NCBI RefSeq assembly: GCF_018408855.1
Contig: NZ_AP024325.1
Location: 620,001-684,000 of the forward strand
Length of the DNA: 64,000 nucleotides
Direction of reading: 5' to 3'
Source of the DNA: Caballeronia sp. NK8
GTDB lineage: Bacteria; Pseudomonadota; Gammaproteobacteria; Burkholderiales; Burkholderiaceae
Shown here: positions 43,026 through 52,016 of the stretch, in pieces
Layout of the letters: each line of letters opens with the position of its first letter
Numbering within the stretch: position 1 is the stretch's first letter
Program-made: the position numbers and the translations under genes
Notes under the pieces: model-generated
The model's database searches: none
Told to the model about the DNA's origin: nothing
The model's input: the letters and a program-made list of their open reading frames with translations, nothing else

Positions 43026-44219
43026 TCAAGTCCCCTGTTTCAGGGTTGCAGATGACGTGGCATCGCTCAATCGCTCCATACGCCTGGCACTCCGTGGCGT
43101 GTTCAACGAAGCCGGTTTCCGCGTTACTTCCACATCCGCGGCTCCGGCTATCTCATCGGTCGAGATATTCCCGTTCACTACCTTTCCTTGACTACGTCGC
43201 CAGCTTGCAGGAGGCGTACCGAATTGACGCTTGAATGCTCGATTGAACGCCGCCTCCGAGTCGTACCCCACGCGCTCGGCGACTACCCCGATTGAGCGCG
43301 GCCCGGTCAGCAGTTCCTGTGCTGCGATCTGCAGACGCCAGCCTGCGAGGTATTGCATCGGCGCCTGACCAAGCAACTGCGTGAAGCGCTGCGCGAGCGC
43401 GGAGCGCGAAAGACCGACACGACGCGCGAGTTCGTCGACGGTCCAGTCATGCGCGGGCTGTGCATGCAGAAATGCGAGCGCCTTGCCGACGAACCGGTCG
43501 CCGACGCCTGCGAGCCAGCCGCGGCGATCGGCGGACAACGAACCGATGCACCGCCGCACCGCCTCGACGAAGAGCAGTTCCGAAAGTCGGGCGAGCACGG
43601 TGGTGCTGCCGGGCCGCCACTCGGCCGCTTCGGCCACCGCGAATCTCAGCGATGACTCGAGCCATGCTGATTGTGGATCGTTCCGCATATCTACCTTGAA
43701 AAGGCGCGGCAGAGACGACAGCACCGGATCGGCAAGCGTATCGTCGCAAGCAAGAAAGCCGCAGATGATGCGCGTGCGGCCGGATTTCGGACCCGAGCCA
43801 TCGGCGCCGATGCTCAGGCGCATGACTTCGCCGGGCGAGGTTGCCAGATATCGCGACACCAATTCCTCTGCTGGTGTCGGCACAAGTTCGAGCGAGCTGC
43901 CCATCAGATGCGCCTCGCCATGCGGCACGACGAGCAATTCGCCCGCTTCGATGCGAACGGCTGAGGCCGGATCATCGGTCAGCGCCGCCCAGCAGCCCCC
44001 TTCCACGATCAAGTGATACGACACGACGCGCTCGGCGCGCGGCAGGAACGTGGCGCACAACGACGGCGAAACGTGACCGACCACGCACCAGGGCGCGGTG
44101 AAATCGACGTTGAGATACACCGCGCCGCTGAGCCGCAAGAGACGAAGCACGTCCGAAAGCGCATCCATGACAGGTCCAAGTTCCGGCGTCCCGCGCAAAA
44201 CATCTGGACGCTCGATCAT
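43026..44219 (-). CDS. AraC-family regulator with N-terminal cupin-type domain
   Basis: The 397-residue protein has a cupin-like sensor domain of about 200 residues (LLVVPHGEAHLMG) and a C-terminal AraC domain with both helix-turn-helix parts (LARRVGLSRSALAQRFTQLL and IGVVAERVGYDSEAAFNRAFKRQFGTPP). It resembles regulators of short-chain dehydrogenase or detoxification genes. A tail of about 60 residues beyond the second HTH is unusual and of low complexity. A second start at MDALSDV (44168) is possible. It is divergent from the GFA-type gene, a plausible target. Confidence 0.87.
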   Translation of the reverse strand: MIERPDVLRGTPELGPVMDALSDVLRLLRLSGAVYLNVDFTAPWCVVGHVSPSLCATFLPRAERVVSYHLIVEGGCWAALTDDPASAVRIEAGELLVVPHGEAHLMGSSLELVPTPAEELVSRYLATSPGEVMRLSIGADGSGPKSGRTRIICGFLACDDTLADPVLSSLPRLFKVDMRNDPQSAWLESSLRFAVAEAAEWRPGSTTVLARLSELLFVEAVRRCIGSLSADRRGWLAGVGDRFVGKALAFLHAQPAHDWTVDELARRVGLSRSALAQRFTQLLGQAPMQYLAGWRLQIAAQELLTGPRSIGVVAERVGYDSEAAFNRAFKRQFGTPPASWRRSQGKVVNGNISTDEIAGAADVEVTRKPASLNTPRSARRMERLSDATSSATLKQGT

Positions 44220-44325
44220 TCAAAGAATCGCTTCCCGCGCCGATACTTGCATTCACGCGAAACGTCATTGACGCAAGGTTAAGCGCAGTTGGGCCAATCG
44301 CCAACCCACATCAACGGGGGCTTCG

Positions 44326-44760
44326 ATGAATGATGCAGCTACTTACCACGGCCAGTGCTTCTGCGGTGTCGTGCGCTTCACTGTGAGCGGCAAGCCGGAA
44401 GGCATGGGGTATTGCCATTGCGAATCCTGCCGGCGCTGGTCCGCCGGGCCAGTCAACGCTTTCACGCTCTGGAAACCCGAAGCATTGAATGTCACGCATG
44501 GCGGCGACGCCATCGGGACATACAACAACACTGACCACAGCTATCGAAAATGGTGCAAAGCCTGCGGCGGCCACGTCTTCACCGAGCATCCGGGACTGGG
44601 ACTGATCGATGTCTACGCCGCCGTCATCGCCGACTTTCCGTATGAACCGTGCGTGCACGTCCATTACGCAGAATCGACGCTGCCAATGAAGGATGGTCTA
44701 CCCAAGATGAAGGACTTGCCGAAGGGCATGGGCGGCACGGGTTTGAGCGTCGCGGAATAA
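44326..44760 (+). CDS. GFA-family (glutathione-dependent formaldehyde-activating-like) zinc protein
   Basis: The 144-residue protein carries the zinc-binding cysteine pattern of the family: CFCG near residue 11, CHCESCRR near 30 and CKACGG near 77. Family members coordinate two zinc ions; true formaldehyde activation is doubtful for most. It is divergently arranged from the AraC-type regulator. No signal peptide is seen. Confidence 0.88.
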   Translation: MNDAATYHGQCFCGVVRFTVSGKPEGMGYCHCESCRRWSAGPVNAFTLWKPEALNVTHGGDAIGTYNNTDHSYRKWCKACGGHVFTEHPGLGLIDVYAAVIADFPYEPCVHVHYAESTLPMKDGLPKMKDLPKGMGGTGLSVAE

Positions 44761-44893
44761 TTCTCGCCGCGTTGTCGGCACGCCGGTTCGTCGCGTCGGC
44801 GTGTTTCATCCAATCTGTTTTGGTCGCATTCTAAAAAAGTAGTACTAACTGGCGTGCTCATCACGCTGTCACCTTTTCTACAGGAGCCATGTT

Positions 44894-45727
44894 ATGTCCG
44901 CAGTCGATACCGCTGTCTCGCCCGCCGCCGATCTCGCCGCCGTGAAGGTGCGCCAGCAAGCCGCCTGGTCGACGGGCAACTATGCCGTCGTGGGCACCAC
45001 GCTGCAGATCGTCGGAGAAAACCTTTGCGAGGCGCTCGATCTGCGCTCCGGCAGTCGTGTTCTCGACGTCGCAGCGGGCAACGGCAATGCGACGCTCGCG
45101 GCCGCGCGCCGCTTTTGCGAGGTTACCTCGACCGACTATGTTCCCACGCTCCTCGACGCCGGCCGTGCTCGCGCCAATGCCGAAGGGCTTGCCGTGCAGT
45201 TTCAGGAAGCAGACGCCGAAGCACTGCCTTTTGCGGACGCTTCGTTCGACGTCGTGATGTCGACCTTCGGCGTGATGTTCACTCCCAATCAGGAGCAGGC
45301 GGCGAACGAACTCGTGCGCGTGTGCAGGCCGGGCGGAAAGATCGGACTCGCGAACTGGACGCCGGACAGTTTCATCGGACAGGTGTTCAAGACGATTGGC
45401 AAATACATCCCGCCCCCTGCCGGCGTAAAGTCGCCCGCGCTGTGGGGCACTCAGGCGCGCCTCGACGAACTGCTGCGCAGCCACGCCACGCGCATCGAGG
45501 CGACGAGCCGCGAGTTCGTCTTTCGCTACCGCTCTCCCTCGCATTTCGTCGAAGTATTCCGCACTTACTACGGCCCGATGAACAAGGCGTTCGCCGCGCT
45601 CGAAGGCGACCGGCAGGCCGCGTTTCTAGGTGATCTGATGGCGCTCATCGAGGACTGCAATCGCTCCGGTGATCGAACGCTCGTATTGCCCAGTGAGTAT
45701 CTTGAAGTCGTGGTGGAACGAAAATGA
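44894..45727 (+). CDS. Class I SAM-dependent methyltransferase
   Basis: The 277-residue protein has the SAM-binding motif VLDVAAGNGNATLAAAR (motif I), the acidic strand STDYVPTLLD (motif II) and ADAEALPFADASFDVVMSTFGVMF (motifs III-IV), as in the UbiE-type methyltransferases. The C-terminal half (FRTYYGPMNKAF) suggests a small-molecule substrate. ACAGGAG precedes the start. The substrate is unknown and neighbours do not define a pathway. Confidence 0.88.
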   Translation: MSAVDTAVSPAADLAAVKVRQQAAWSTGNYAVVGTTLQIVGENLCEALDLRSGSRVLDVAAGNGNATLAAARRFCEVTSTDYVPTLLDAGRARANAEGLAVQFQEADAEALPFADASFDVVMSTFGVMFTPNQEQAANELVRVCRPGGKIGLANWTPDSFIGQVFKTIGKYIPPPAGVKSPALWGTQARLDELLRSHATRIEATSREFVFRYRSPSHFVEVFRTYYGPMNKAFAALEGDRQAAFLGDLMALIEDCNRSGDRTLVLPSEYLEVVVERK

Positions 45728-45896
45728 TCCGATTCGAACCTATGGTCGGCGCAGCGTTGAATGTCGGGTTGCGCCTGCGGTCTCTGGTCTGCTTTGCGGC
45801 GCTTCGTTACGGCTCGGTGCTTTTTACTCTGCCTTTGCTGTCGTCCGTGTGCTTCTTCGCATTTCGATTCGCGTTGTCGACCCTCGGAGGACACGC

Positions 45897-46001
45897 ATGA
45901 TGTTCGTCTATCTGTGCTTTCGTTCGAGGTCTTCCATAGCCACCGGTGAAGCAAGCGTCGATCTGCATGTTCTCAACTTCGTAGGTGAATCAAAAGTATG
46001 A
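45897..46001 (+). CDS. Possible 34-residue peptide coupled to the hydrolase gene
   Basis: An ATG at 45897 preceded by CGGAGG opens a 34-codon frame whose TGA overlaps the ATG of the following hydrolase gene. The strong ribosome site and the overlap suggest translational coupling. The peptide itself (MMFVYLCFRSRSSIATGEAS at its start) resembles nothing I recognise and may have no function of its own. Confidence 0.25.
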   Translation: MMFVYLCFRSRSSIATGEASVDLHVLNFVGESKV

Positions 46002-46936
46002 ATAGCCTTATCCCATTCGAGCACGTTTCGGCTCGGTCGACGGTAATCGCCCTGCATTGTTCCGGCTCAGGCGCGGCGCAATGGCGCAAGTTGTGCGAAA
46101 CGCTCCCCGCCTGCGTGGCGTTCGTCGCGCCTGAGCACTACGGCTGCGAGGGCACGGGGCCGTGGAGCGGCGAGCATGCGTTCACACTCGCCGACGAGGC
46201 CGAGAGGACCATCGACATCATCGATGCCACGAGCGGCAAGGTGCATCTCGTCGGGCATTCGTACGGCGGCGGCGTGGCGCTACGAGCGGCAGTGGTACGG
46301 CCGGAGCGCATCGCGAGCCTGTCGCTTTACGAGCCGTCCGCGTTTCATCTACTAAAGACGATGGGTGCTCACGGAGCGCATGCGCTGGCGGAAATCATCG
46401 CGATTTCGAAGCGCACCGCGGATAGCGTGAGCTGCGGCGATTATCGGGGCGCCGCTAGCTCGTTTGTCGACTATTGGGGCGGCCGGGGCGCATGGGAGGC
46501 GCTTCGGCCTTCGGCAAAGGCTGCGCTTACTCGCTGGGCGCCGAAGGCGCCGCTCGATTTCCGCGCGCTGCTTGACGAGCCCACGTCACCGGGAGCGTAC
46601 TCTGGCCTGCGCGTACCCGTATTGGTCATGCGCGGCGAACACGCGCCACTGCCTTCGCGAGCGATAGCTGAGCGCTTGCCGATGATGCTCCCTTCGGCTC
46701 GACTCGCAATAGTCAAGGGGGCAGGCCACATGGGACCGATGACGCACACTGACGAGGTCAACGCCGCGATAACCCGACACATTCTGACGGCGGAGTCGGA
46801 CAGTTCGTGTTGGCGGTCGACCGTCGGATCTTTCGGGTTTCGACATTCAGACGAACGGAAAATGCTTCCATCTCTGGTTGACGCTTCCAGCGCACTGGCG
46901 CTCCCAGGCACTGGTCGCCGCCGCGGCAAGACGTGA
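45998..46936 (+). CDS. Alpha/beta hydrolase
   Basis: The 312-residue protein has the alpha/beta hydrolase core: LHCSGSGAAQW (oxyanion region), the nucleophile elbow GHSYGGG and a late histidine in GAGHMGPMTHTDEV. The fold is complete by about residue 265. The last 45 residues do not look like the family. They are encoded over the beginning of a degenerate regulator gene remnant, suggesting that the original stop or 3' flank was altered by rearrangement. The substrate is unknown. Confidence 0.82.
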   Translation: MNSLIPFEHVSARSTVIALHCSGSGAAQWRKLCETLPACVAFVAPEHYGCEGTGPWSGEHAFTLADEAERTIDIIDATSGKVHLVGHSYGGGVALRAAVVRPERIASLSLYEPSAFHLLKTMGAHGAHALAEIIAISKRTADSVSCGDYRGAASSFVDYWGGRGAWEALRPSAKAALTRWAPKAPLDFRALLDEPTSPGAYSGLRVPVLVMRGEHAPLPSRAIAERLPMMLPSARLAIVKGAGHMGPMTHTDEVNAAITRHILTAESDSSCWRSTVGSFGFRHSDERKMLPSLVDASSALALPGTGRRRGKT

Positions 46937-47102
46937 CATTGCGCTGACACCATCGACGACCTTCGCTGCCTCGTCCGGACATGCGCCGAATGCCGTCAGA
47001 CTTGCGCTCGCAGCTCCGACACTGGATCAACTGGGTGCGGGCCTGCGCACATTGAGTGCGATCCTTCATGGCCGGGAAGACGATTCCGATTCGACCGAAT
47101 GA
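46857..47102 (+). pseudogene. C-terminal remnant of a MocR/PdxR-type GntR-aminotransferase regulator
   Basis: From about 46857 the frame reads GKCFHLWLTLPAHWRSQALV and continues through ALTPSTTFAASSGHAPNAVRLALA to a TGA at 47102. This is the typical end of the aminotransferase-like domain of MocR regulators. The upstream part, including the HTH and the PLP lysine, is missing: the preceding bases belong to the hydrolase gene in another frame. No usable start is present beyond a TTG, so it is a truncated remnant. Confidence 0.7.
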
Positions 47103-47230
47103 CGCCGGTGCGCTTGTCATGACTGTCCGCGGGCGACGAACGAATGGCCGGCATGCGGCGCAGTTACAGCCGATTTGGGAACGATCCGTGCTTACGTGTT
47201 GCTTTCGTCAAGACAGTGTTCGAGGATGAC

Positions 47231-48058
47231 ATGACGAATCAATACCTCCAGTCAGGCGCCTTGCCTGCGAATGCGGAGTCGGCCTTTTCGGCTTTCGCCA
47301 CTCCACTTGTTCATGAAGCACTTACGCACGCCGCAAAACTTCAAACGGATCCGGATGCCGAGGGCATGCATGCGCTTCGCGTTGCCATGAGACGCCTGAG
47401 GAGCCTTTTCTGGGCATATCGGCCACTGCTCGACGACGCGTTCGACGATCAGCAACGGGCTATCTGCAAGTTCATCGCAACTGCCGCAGGCAACACGCGT
47501 GACTGGGATATTCTTGTCGAACTGCTGCGCGACCTCGGAGAAGACGAACTCGCCGACGTGTATTGGGCAAGACGTAGCGAAGCGTACGATTCAAGCAAGG
47601 AGACGATCTCGAACGCACGGATCGAAGGGGTCTTGACGGAGGCGCTCAAGGAAGCGAATCAGGAACTCAATACTTCAGCGCAACGCACGCCGCTCGAGAA
47701 GTTCGCCAGGAAGCGTGTGACCGTTGCGCGCTTGCAGTTGAAGAAAAGAATGATCCGCGCGACGAAGGCAAAACGTTCGGACTATGAGCGCTACCATGAA
47801 GTCCGCAAGGCGGGTAAGAAACTGCGCTATATGCTCGAATTCTTCGGGCCAGTCCTTCCGAAAAAGCAAACGAAGCACGAGAAAGCGCTGAAGCAATTAC
47901 AAAAAAAGTTCGGCGAACTGAACGACGTAGTAGCCAGTCGTGACCTCATGCGGCTCAATCCGCCAGAGGAAACGTCCGGACTCAGCGCGCGCAAGGCGCT
48001 CAAATCGCTTGCGCGCGAAGAACGACGACGCCACCGGAAAGCAGAGCATCTCTTGTAG
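47231..48058 (+). CDS. CHAD domain protein
   Basis: The 275-residue helical protein has the conserved histidine helices of the CHAD domain (EGMHALRVAMRRLRSLFWAY, later YHEVRKAGKKLRYMLEFFG). CHAD domains bind inorganic polyphosphate through their basic faces, and this protein is rich in Lys and Arg in the second half. I chose the ATG at 47231; an upstream extension to 47144 is possible but unlike the family. No CYTH domain partner is adjacent. A polyphosphate link fits loosely with the phosphate cluster about 5 kb to the left. Confidence 0.88.
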   Translation: MTNQYLQSGALPANAESAFSAFATPLVHEALTHAAKLQTDPDAEGMHALRVAMRRLRSLFWAYRPLLDDAFDDQQRAICKFIATAAGNTRDWDILVELLRDLGEDELADVYWARRSEAYDSSKETISNARIEGVLTEALKEANQELNTSAQRTPLEKFARKRVTVARLQLKKRMIRATKAKRSDYERYHEVRKAGKKLRYMLEFFGPVLPKKQTKHEKALKQLQKKFGELNDVVASRDLMRLNPPEETSGLSARKALKSLAREERRRHRKAEHLL

Positions 48059-48473
48059 ATAAAGAGAGGCGGCAAATCAATCCAGCGGTCTAGCTGAACA
48101 TGTGTGGCTGACCTGGCGCTGTCCGTTCATATCTTCCAAGCCTGCTACTGCATCGAGCAAAGCAGCGCCACGCCGACTCCCGATAGCGCCGCGACACGGT
48201 GCATCCATGTTGTAGCGCGCCCTTGGGGGGCGACCAGGTTCCAGACGAAGCGCTCGCCGCCGCCGGACTTTCAGAAACAGATGCGGCGCGTCATAGGATT
48301 GTTGTCTAACGGGAAACACCGTGCGTTACGCGACCGGAATTGTGCGGCGATGAGGTGTTGCTTAGCATCCTTTCGGATAGGCGATTGTTCGCCTGTCTAT
48401 CGCAGGCGATGCGCTCACACAGTTGAGCGCATCGCACAACAAAACCTAGTGCGGTCAAGAAAGGAAGTTCACG
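48059..48473 (+). other. Intergenic region of 415 bases without a credible gene
   Basis: Short frames here lack ribosome sites and family-like sequence. The region holds nested inverted repeats close to the following start codon (separate entry). Codon pattern and base composition are irregular, consistent with a degenerate or regulatory stretch. Confidence 0.5.
48406..48435 (+). promoter_or_regulatory. 12-base perfect inverted repeat in the leader of the chloroperoxidase-like gene
   Basis: GCGATGCGCTCA (48406-48417) and TGAGCGCATCGC (48424-48435) are perfect inverted repeats around a 6-base spacer, 38 bases before the start codon. The same GCGAT can instead pair with ATCGC at 48399-48403, and GGCGA/TCGCC at about 48380-48393 forms another small hairpin. 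It may be an operator or a stem in the mRNA leader. Confidence 0.6.
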
Positions 48474-49463
48474 ATGTCTTCACCTCGCAGCACCCCGCAG
48501 CGTGTGTCGCGGCGAAACATGCTGGTCGGCGGCGCTGCCGCGGCCGGCTCGATGGTCGCGGCAGCCTTGCCTGGCCCGGCGATGGCAGCGCAGTCCGCAA
48601 AGACGCCGTCCCCCGGCAGCGCGGCCGACAAGGCCTCGGGCAGCTATATCACGACGAAGGATGGCACCCGGCTCTACTACAAGGACTGGGGTGCCGGTCG
48701 CCCCGTCGTCTTCTGTCATGGCTGGCCGCTCAGTTCGGACAGCTGGGAATCGCAGATGATGCTCGTGGCATCGGCGGGATATCGTGCCGTCGCGCATGAT
48801 CGTCGTGGCCACGGGCGTTCCAGTCAGCCCTGGCATGGCAACGAGATGAACACCTATGCCGACGACCTCGCGACCGTGTTCGAAACACTTGATTTGCGCG
48901 ATGTCGTCCTCGTGGGCTTCTCCACCGGCGGCGGCGAGGTGGCGCGCTATCTCGGACGACATGGCTCCCGACGCGTCTCCAGAGTGGTGCTGGTGTCGGC
49001 CGTGCCGCCGTTGATGCTCAAGACCGCCGCGAATCCGCTAGGCCTGCCCATCGACGTGTTCGATAGCCTGCGGGCCGCCCAGCTCGCCAATCGATCTCAG
49101 TTCTACAAGGACGTGCCTGCCGGCCCGTTCTATGGCTTCAATCGTCCTGGCGCAAAGCCCTCGCAAGGCCTGATCGATGCGTGGTGGACCCAGGGCATGC
49201 AGGGCGGGCATAAGAACACCTATGACTCGATCAAGGCGTTCTCCGAAACGGACTTCACCGAGGACCTGAAAACGATCGATGTCCCCACGCTGATCATTCA
49301 CGGTGACGACGATCAGATCGTGCCCATCGACGCCGCAGGACGAGCATCCGCGAAGCTGATCAGGAATTCGAAGCTGATCGTTTATCCCGGAGCGCCTCAC
49401 GGCTTGACGGACACACACAAGGAGAGGTTCAACGCAGACCTGCTGGCATTCATTCAGAGCTGA
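48474..49463 (+). CDS. Tat-exported alpha/beta hydrolase, cofactor-free chloroperoxidase-like
   Basis: The 329-residue protein has a twin-arginine signal ([19 protein letters not shown], cleavage near AMA) and a chloroperoxidase-type hydrolase core: [27 protein letters not shown], nucleophile serine in [12 protein letters not shown], acid in HGDDDQIVP and histidine in PGAPHGL. The family acts as esterase or perhydrolase; the halogenation activity is incidental. AAAGGAAG lies upstream. Export by Tat is unusual for this family and matches the other Tat-exported hydrolases of the window. Confidence 0.88.
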   Translation: MSSPRSTPQRVSRRNMLVGGAAAAGSMVAAALPGPAMAAQSAKTPSPGSAADKASGSYITTKDGTRLYYKDWGAGRPVVFCHGWPLSSDSWESQMMLVASAGYRAVAHDRRGHGRSSQPWHGNEMNTYADDLATVFETLDLRDVVLVGFSTGGGEVARYLGRHGSRRVSRVVLVSAVPPLMLKTAANPLGLPIDVFDSLRAAQLANRSQFYKDVPAGPFYGFNRPGAKPSQGLIDAWWTQGMQGGHKNTYDSIKAFSETDFTEDLKTIDVPTLIIHGDDDQIVPIDAAGRASAKLIRNSKLIVYPGAPHGLTDTHKERFNADLLAFIQS

Positions 49464-49498
49464 AGTCGAAAGCGGCTGAGCGAGGCAGCTTCGGACAC

Positions 49499-49571
49499 GC
49501 CATACCTTCCATCATCTGATCCATCGATTGAGCCGTTGCTCATGAAATGATGAATCGTGGAATGGTATGGC
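49499..49571. repeat. Imperfect inverted repeat downstream of the chloroperoxidase-like gene
   Basis: GCCATACC (49499-49506) and GGTATGGC (49564-49571) are perfect inverted repeats, extended by TTCCA/TGGAA with one bulged base. It begins 36 bases after the stop codon. No T run follows, so it is not a classical terminator; it may be an RNA stem or a small mobile-repeat remnant. Confidence 0.4.
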
Positions 49572-49759
49572 GACTCACACAGGTGCTTCATTTCAAATTC
49601 ATCACGCATGCCTTTCAAATTTATGTTTAATTTTCCTGGAGAGCGTCTATGTTTTTATGGTGCGTTGTCCTTTGCGCACGATGCTGAGGCGGCATCGCGT
49701 TGGCGCTTCGTTCGGATCTCTTGAGCTTTCCTCCAACGATCGACGATGGAGAGTGAATC

Positions 49760-50515
49760 ATGCGGATAGTTATCATTGGTGGCACCGGGCTGATCGGTTC
49801 GAAGACCGCTCCTATTCTGCGTCAGGCTGGCCATGACGTCATCGCTGCCTCACCGAGCAGCGGCGTCAACACGCTCACGGGTCAGGGACTCAAGGAAGTC
49901 CTCGCGGACACGCAGATAGTGATCGACCTCGCGAATTCGCCGTCGTTCGACGACAGCGCAGTGCTGGAATTTTTCGAAAAATCCGGCAGGAATCTCCACC
50001 CAGCCGAGGCCGAGGCAGGTGTCAAGCATCATGTCGCACTGTCGATCGTCGGGGCCGACCTGACGCCCGAAAACGGCTATTTCCGCGCGAAGGTTGCGCA
50101 AGAAAAGCTGATCGAGGCTTCTGGTGTTCCCTTCACGATCGTCCGTTCGACGCAGTTCTATGAATTTCTCGGCGGTATCGCCGATTCAGGCACGGAAGGG
50201 AACACCGTGCGGCTATCACCGGGCCCGTTCCAGCCCATTGCGTCCGACGACGTCGCTGCCTTTGTCGCCGATGTGGCGCTTGCCGTCCCGTGCAACGGAA
50301 TCGTTGAAATCGCGGGTCCGGAACGCGCGCCGTTTGACGAAATCGTCGGCCGCTATCTGAAAGCGAAGGGCGACAAGCGAGAAGTCGTGCGTGACGCGCA
50401 GGCGCGCTACTTTGGTGGCCTCGTTGGAGAGCATTCGCTCGTGCCACTCGGCGAAGCGCGCATCGGCCGCATCGGATTCGATGAGTGGTTTCGGCATTCG
50501 CAGGGCAAGTCGTGA
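49760..50515 (+). CDS. NAD(P)-binding NmrA-like atypical short-chain dehydrogenase
   Basis: The 251-residue protein begins with the Rossmann motif IIGGTGLIG (GxxGxxG). It lacks the YxxxK catalytic pair of classical SDRs and has the pattern FRAKVAQEKLIEASGVPFTIVRSTQFYEFL typical of NmrA-like proteins. Such proteins act as reductases or redox sensors. It follows the chloroperoxidase-like gene on the same strand after 296 bases. No partner is obvious. Confidence 0.87.
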   Translation: MRIVIIGGTGLIGSKTAPILRQAGHDVIAASPSSGVNTLTGQGLKEVLADTQIVIDLANSPSFDDSAVLEFFEKSGRNLHPAEAEAGVKHHVALSIVGADLTPENGYFRAKVAQEKLIEASGVPFTIVRSTQFYEFLGGIADSGTEGNTVRLSPGPFQPIASDDVAAFVADVALAVPCNGIVEIAGPERAPFDEIVGRYLKAKGDKREVVRDAQARYFGGLVGEHSLVPLGEARIGRIGFDEWFRHSQGKS

Positions 50516-50657
50516 TTCCCGCAGCAAGCGAATTTGAGGAACGCCTCGTAGATGAAAGCGAGCCGCTCGAAGCGAGCGTCGGGCATGATGGGCCAGAACG
50601 ATGCGAACGATCGGATGTTTGATGACGACTCCGTATCCAGCTTCGAGCGCCGTCGAG

Positions 50658-52016
50658 CTATGTGCGCAATGACCTCAATCCAGCGCGCACTTCCTCGACA
50701 AACAGGTCCGGCTGTTCCCACGCCGCGAAGTGTCCGCCCCTGTCGAGCCGGTTGTACCAGATGAGGTTGTGATACGCGCGCTCTGTCCAGCTTCGCGGCG
50801 CCTGATAGTTCTCGCGCGGAAATACGCTCACCGCGGCGGGAACCGCCACATCGGCGGCGGCGAGGAAGTTGAAATGCGATTCCCAGTAGAAGCGCGCCGA
50901 GGAGACGCCGGTGTTCGTCAGCCAGTAGAGCGTGATGTCGTCGAGCACGTCGTCGCGCGTCATCGCACCTGACGATTCTCCGTTGACGGTGTGCCCGAAC
51001 ACTGCCGAAGTCAGCGCGGCAGCGGGCTGCACATAACCGTCACCGTGATCGAGCAGCCAGCCCGCCAGACCGATGGGCGAATCCGCGATGCCATACAGCG
51101 TTTGCGGACGCGTTCCCATTTCCAGCGCGTATGCGCGGCGTTTCCTCGCGGCGCTGGCGAGCTGGTCATACGCATGCTTCTCTTCATCGTCGAGGCCCAC
51201 GGACGGCGCATCGCCGGCTTGCAGCGCTTTGGCGATATCGGCGGGAACGGTCGCCGGGAAGTTGACGTGAATGCCGAGCAGTTCAGGTGGCCTCTGCTTG
51301 CCCATTACGTTCGCCACCACGCCACCGAGATCGCCGCCTTGCGCCGCGAACTTGTCGTATCCGAGCCGTTTCATGAGAGTCACCCACGCGCGTGCGGTGC
51401 GCTCGGGTCCCCAGCCGGTAGTGAGTGGCTTGCCGGAGAATCCATAGCCCGGCAGAGAAGGAATGACCAGATGAAAAGCATCCGACGAACTCGCGCCGTG
51501 CGCGGTCGGATTGATCAGCGGATCGATGATCTTGAATTGTTCGATCACTGAACCGGGCCATCCATGTGTAACGATTAGCGGCATCGCATTCTCATGCTTC
51601 GAGCGGACGTGAATGAAGTGGATGTCGAGTCCGTCGATTTCGGTGATGAAATTCGGATAACCGTTCAGTTTCGCCTCGCACTTGCGCCAGTCGTAATCCG
51701 ACGACCAGTGACGCGCGAGTTCCTGCATCATCGCGAGCGGCACGCCTTGTGAATCGTCAGACACGGTTTCGCGTTCCGGCCATCGGGTCGCCCTGATTCG
51801 TCGTCGCAAATCGATGAGTTGCGCCTCGGGAACGTTCACGTGAAGCGGACGAATCGCGTCCTTGTCGCCATTCGCGGCCTTCGTCACCGAAACAATCGAT
51901 GATTCCTTTTCGGCAAAAGCGAGCTGACTCAACGATGCTGCCGCGACGCTGGCCGCCGCGGCCCCAACGAAGCGGCGGCGTGATGGTGACTGCGGAAGGG
52001 CTTTGTTATCTGACAT
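50658..52016 (-). CDS. Tat-exported epoxide hydrolase
   Basis: The 452-residue protein has a twin-arginine signal (SRRRFVGAAAASVAAASLSQ, cleavage near AFAEK) and an epoxide hydrolase N-terminal domain (IRPLHVNVPEAQLIDLRRRI). Core motifs are THGWPGS (oxyanion), QGGDLGG with the nucleophilic aspartate, two lid tyrosines in the cap, and RGGHFAAWE with the catalytic histidine. Such enzymes open epoxides with water; the Tat signal places it in the periplasm. CAGGAG precedes the ATG. Module C lies 172 bases upstream, tying it to the two-component regulon near 10 kb by inference. Confidence 0.9.
   Translation of the reverse strand: MSDNKALPQSPSRRRFVGAAAASVAAASLSQLAFAEKESSIVSVTKAANGDKDAIRPLHVNVPEAQLIDLRRRIRATRWPERETVSDDSQGVPLAMMQELARHWSSDYDWRKCEAKLNGYPNFITEIDGLDIHFIHVRSKHENAMPLIVTHGWPGSVIEQFKIIDPLINPTAHGASSSDAFHLVIPSLPGYGFSGKPLTTGWGPERTARAWVTLMKRLGYDKFAAQGGDLGGVVANVMGKQRPPELLGIHVNFPATVPADIAKALQAGDAPSVGLDDEEKHAYDQLASAARKRRAYALEMGTRPQTLYGIADSPIGLAGWLLDHGDGYVQPAAALTSAVFGHTVNGESSGAMTRDDVLDDITLYWLTNTGVSSARFYWESHFNFLAAADVAVPAAVSVFPRENYQAPRSWTERAYHNLIWYNRLDRGGHFAAWEQPDLFVEEVRAGLRSLRT

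Noticed and set aside
45669..46001. A 110-codon frame between the methyltransferase and the hydrolase
   Set aside because: Most of it overlaps the methyltransferase gene and has no ribosome site; only its last 34 codons, behind CGGAGG, were kept as a weak candidate.
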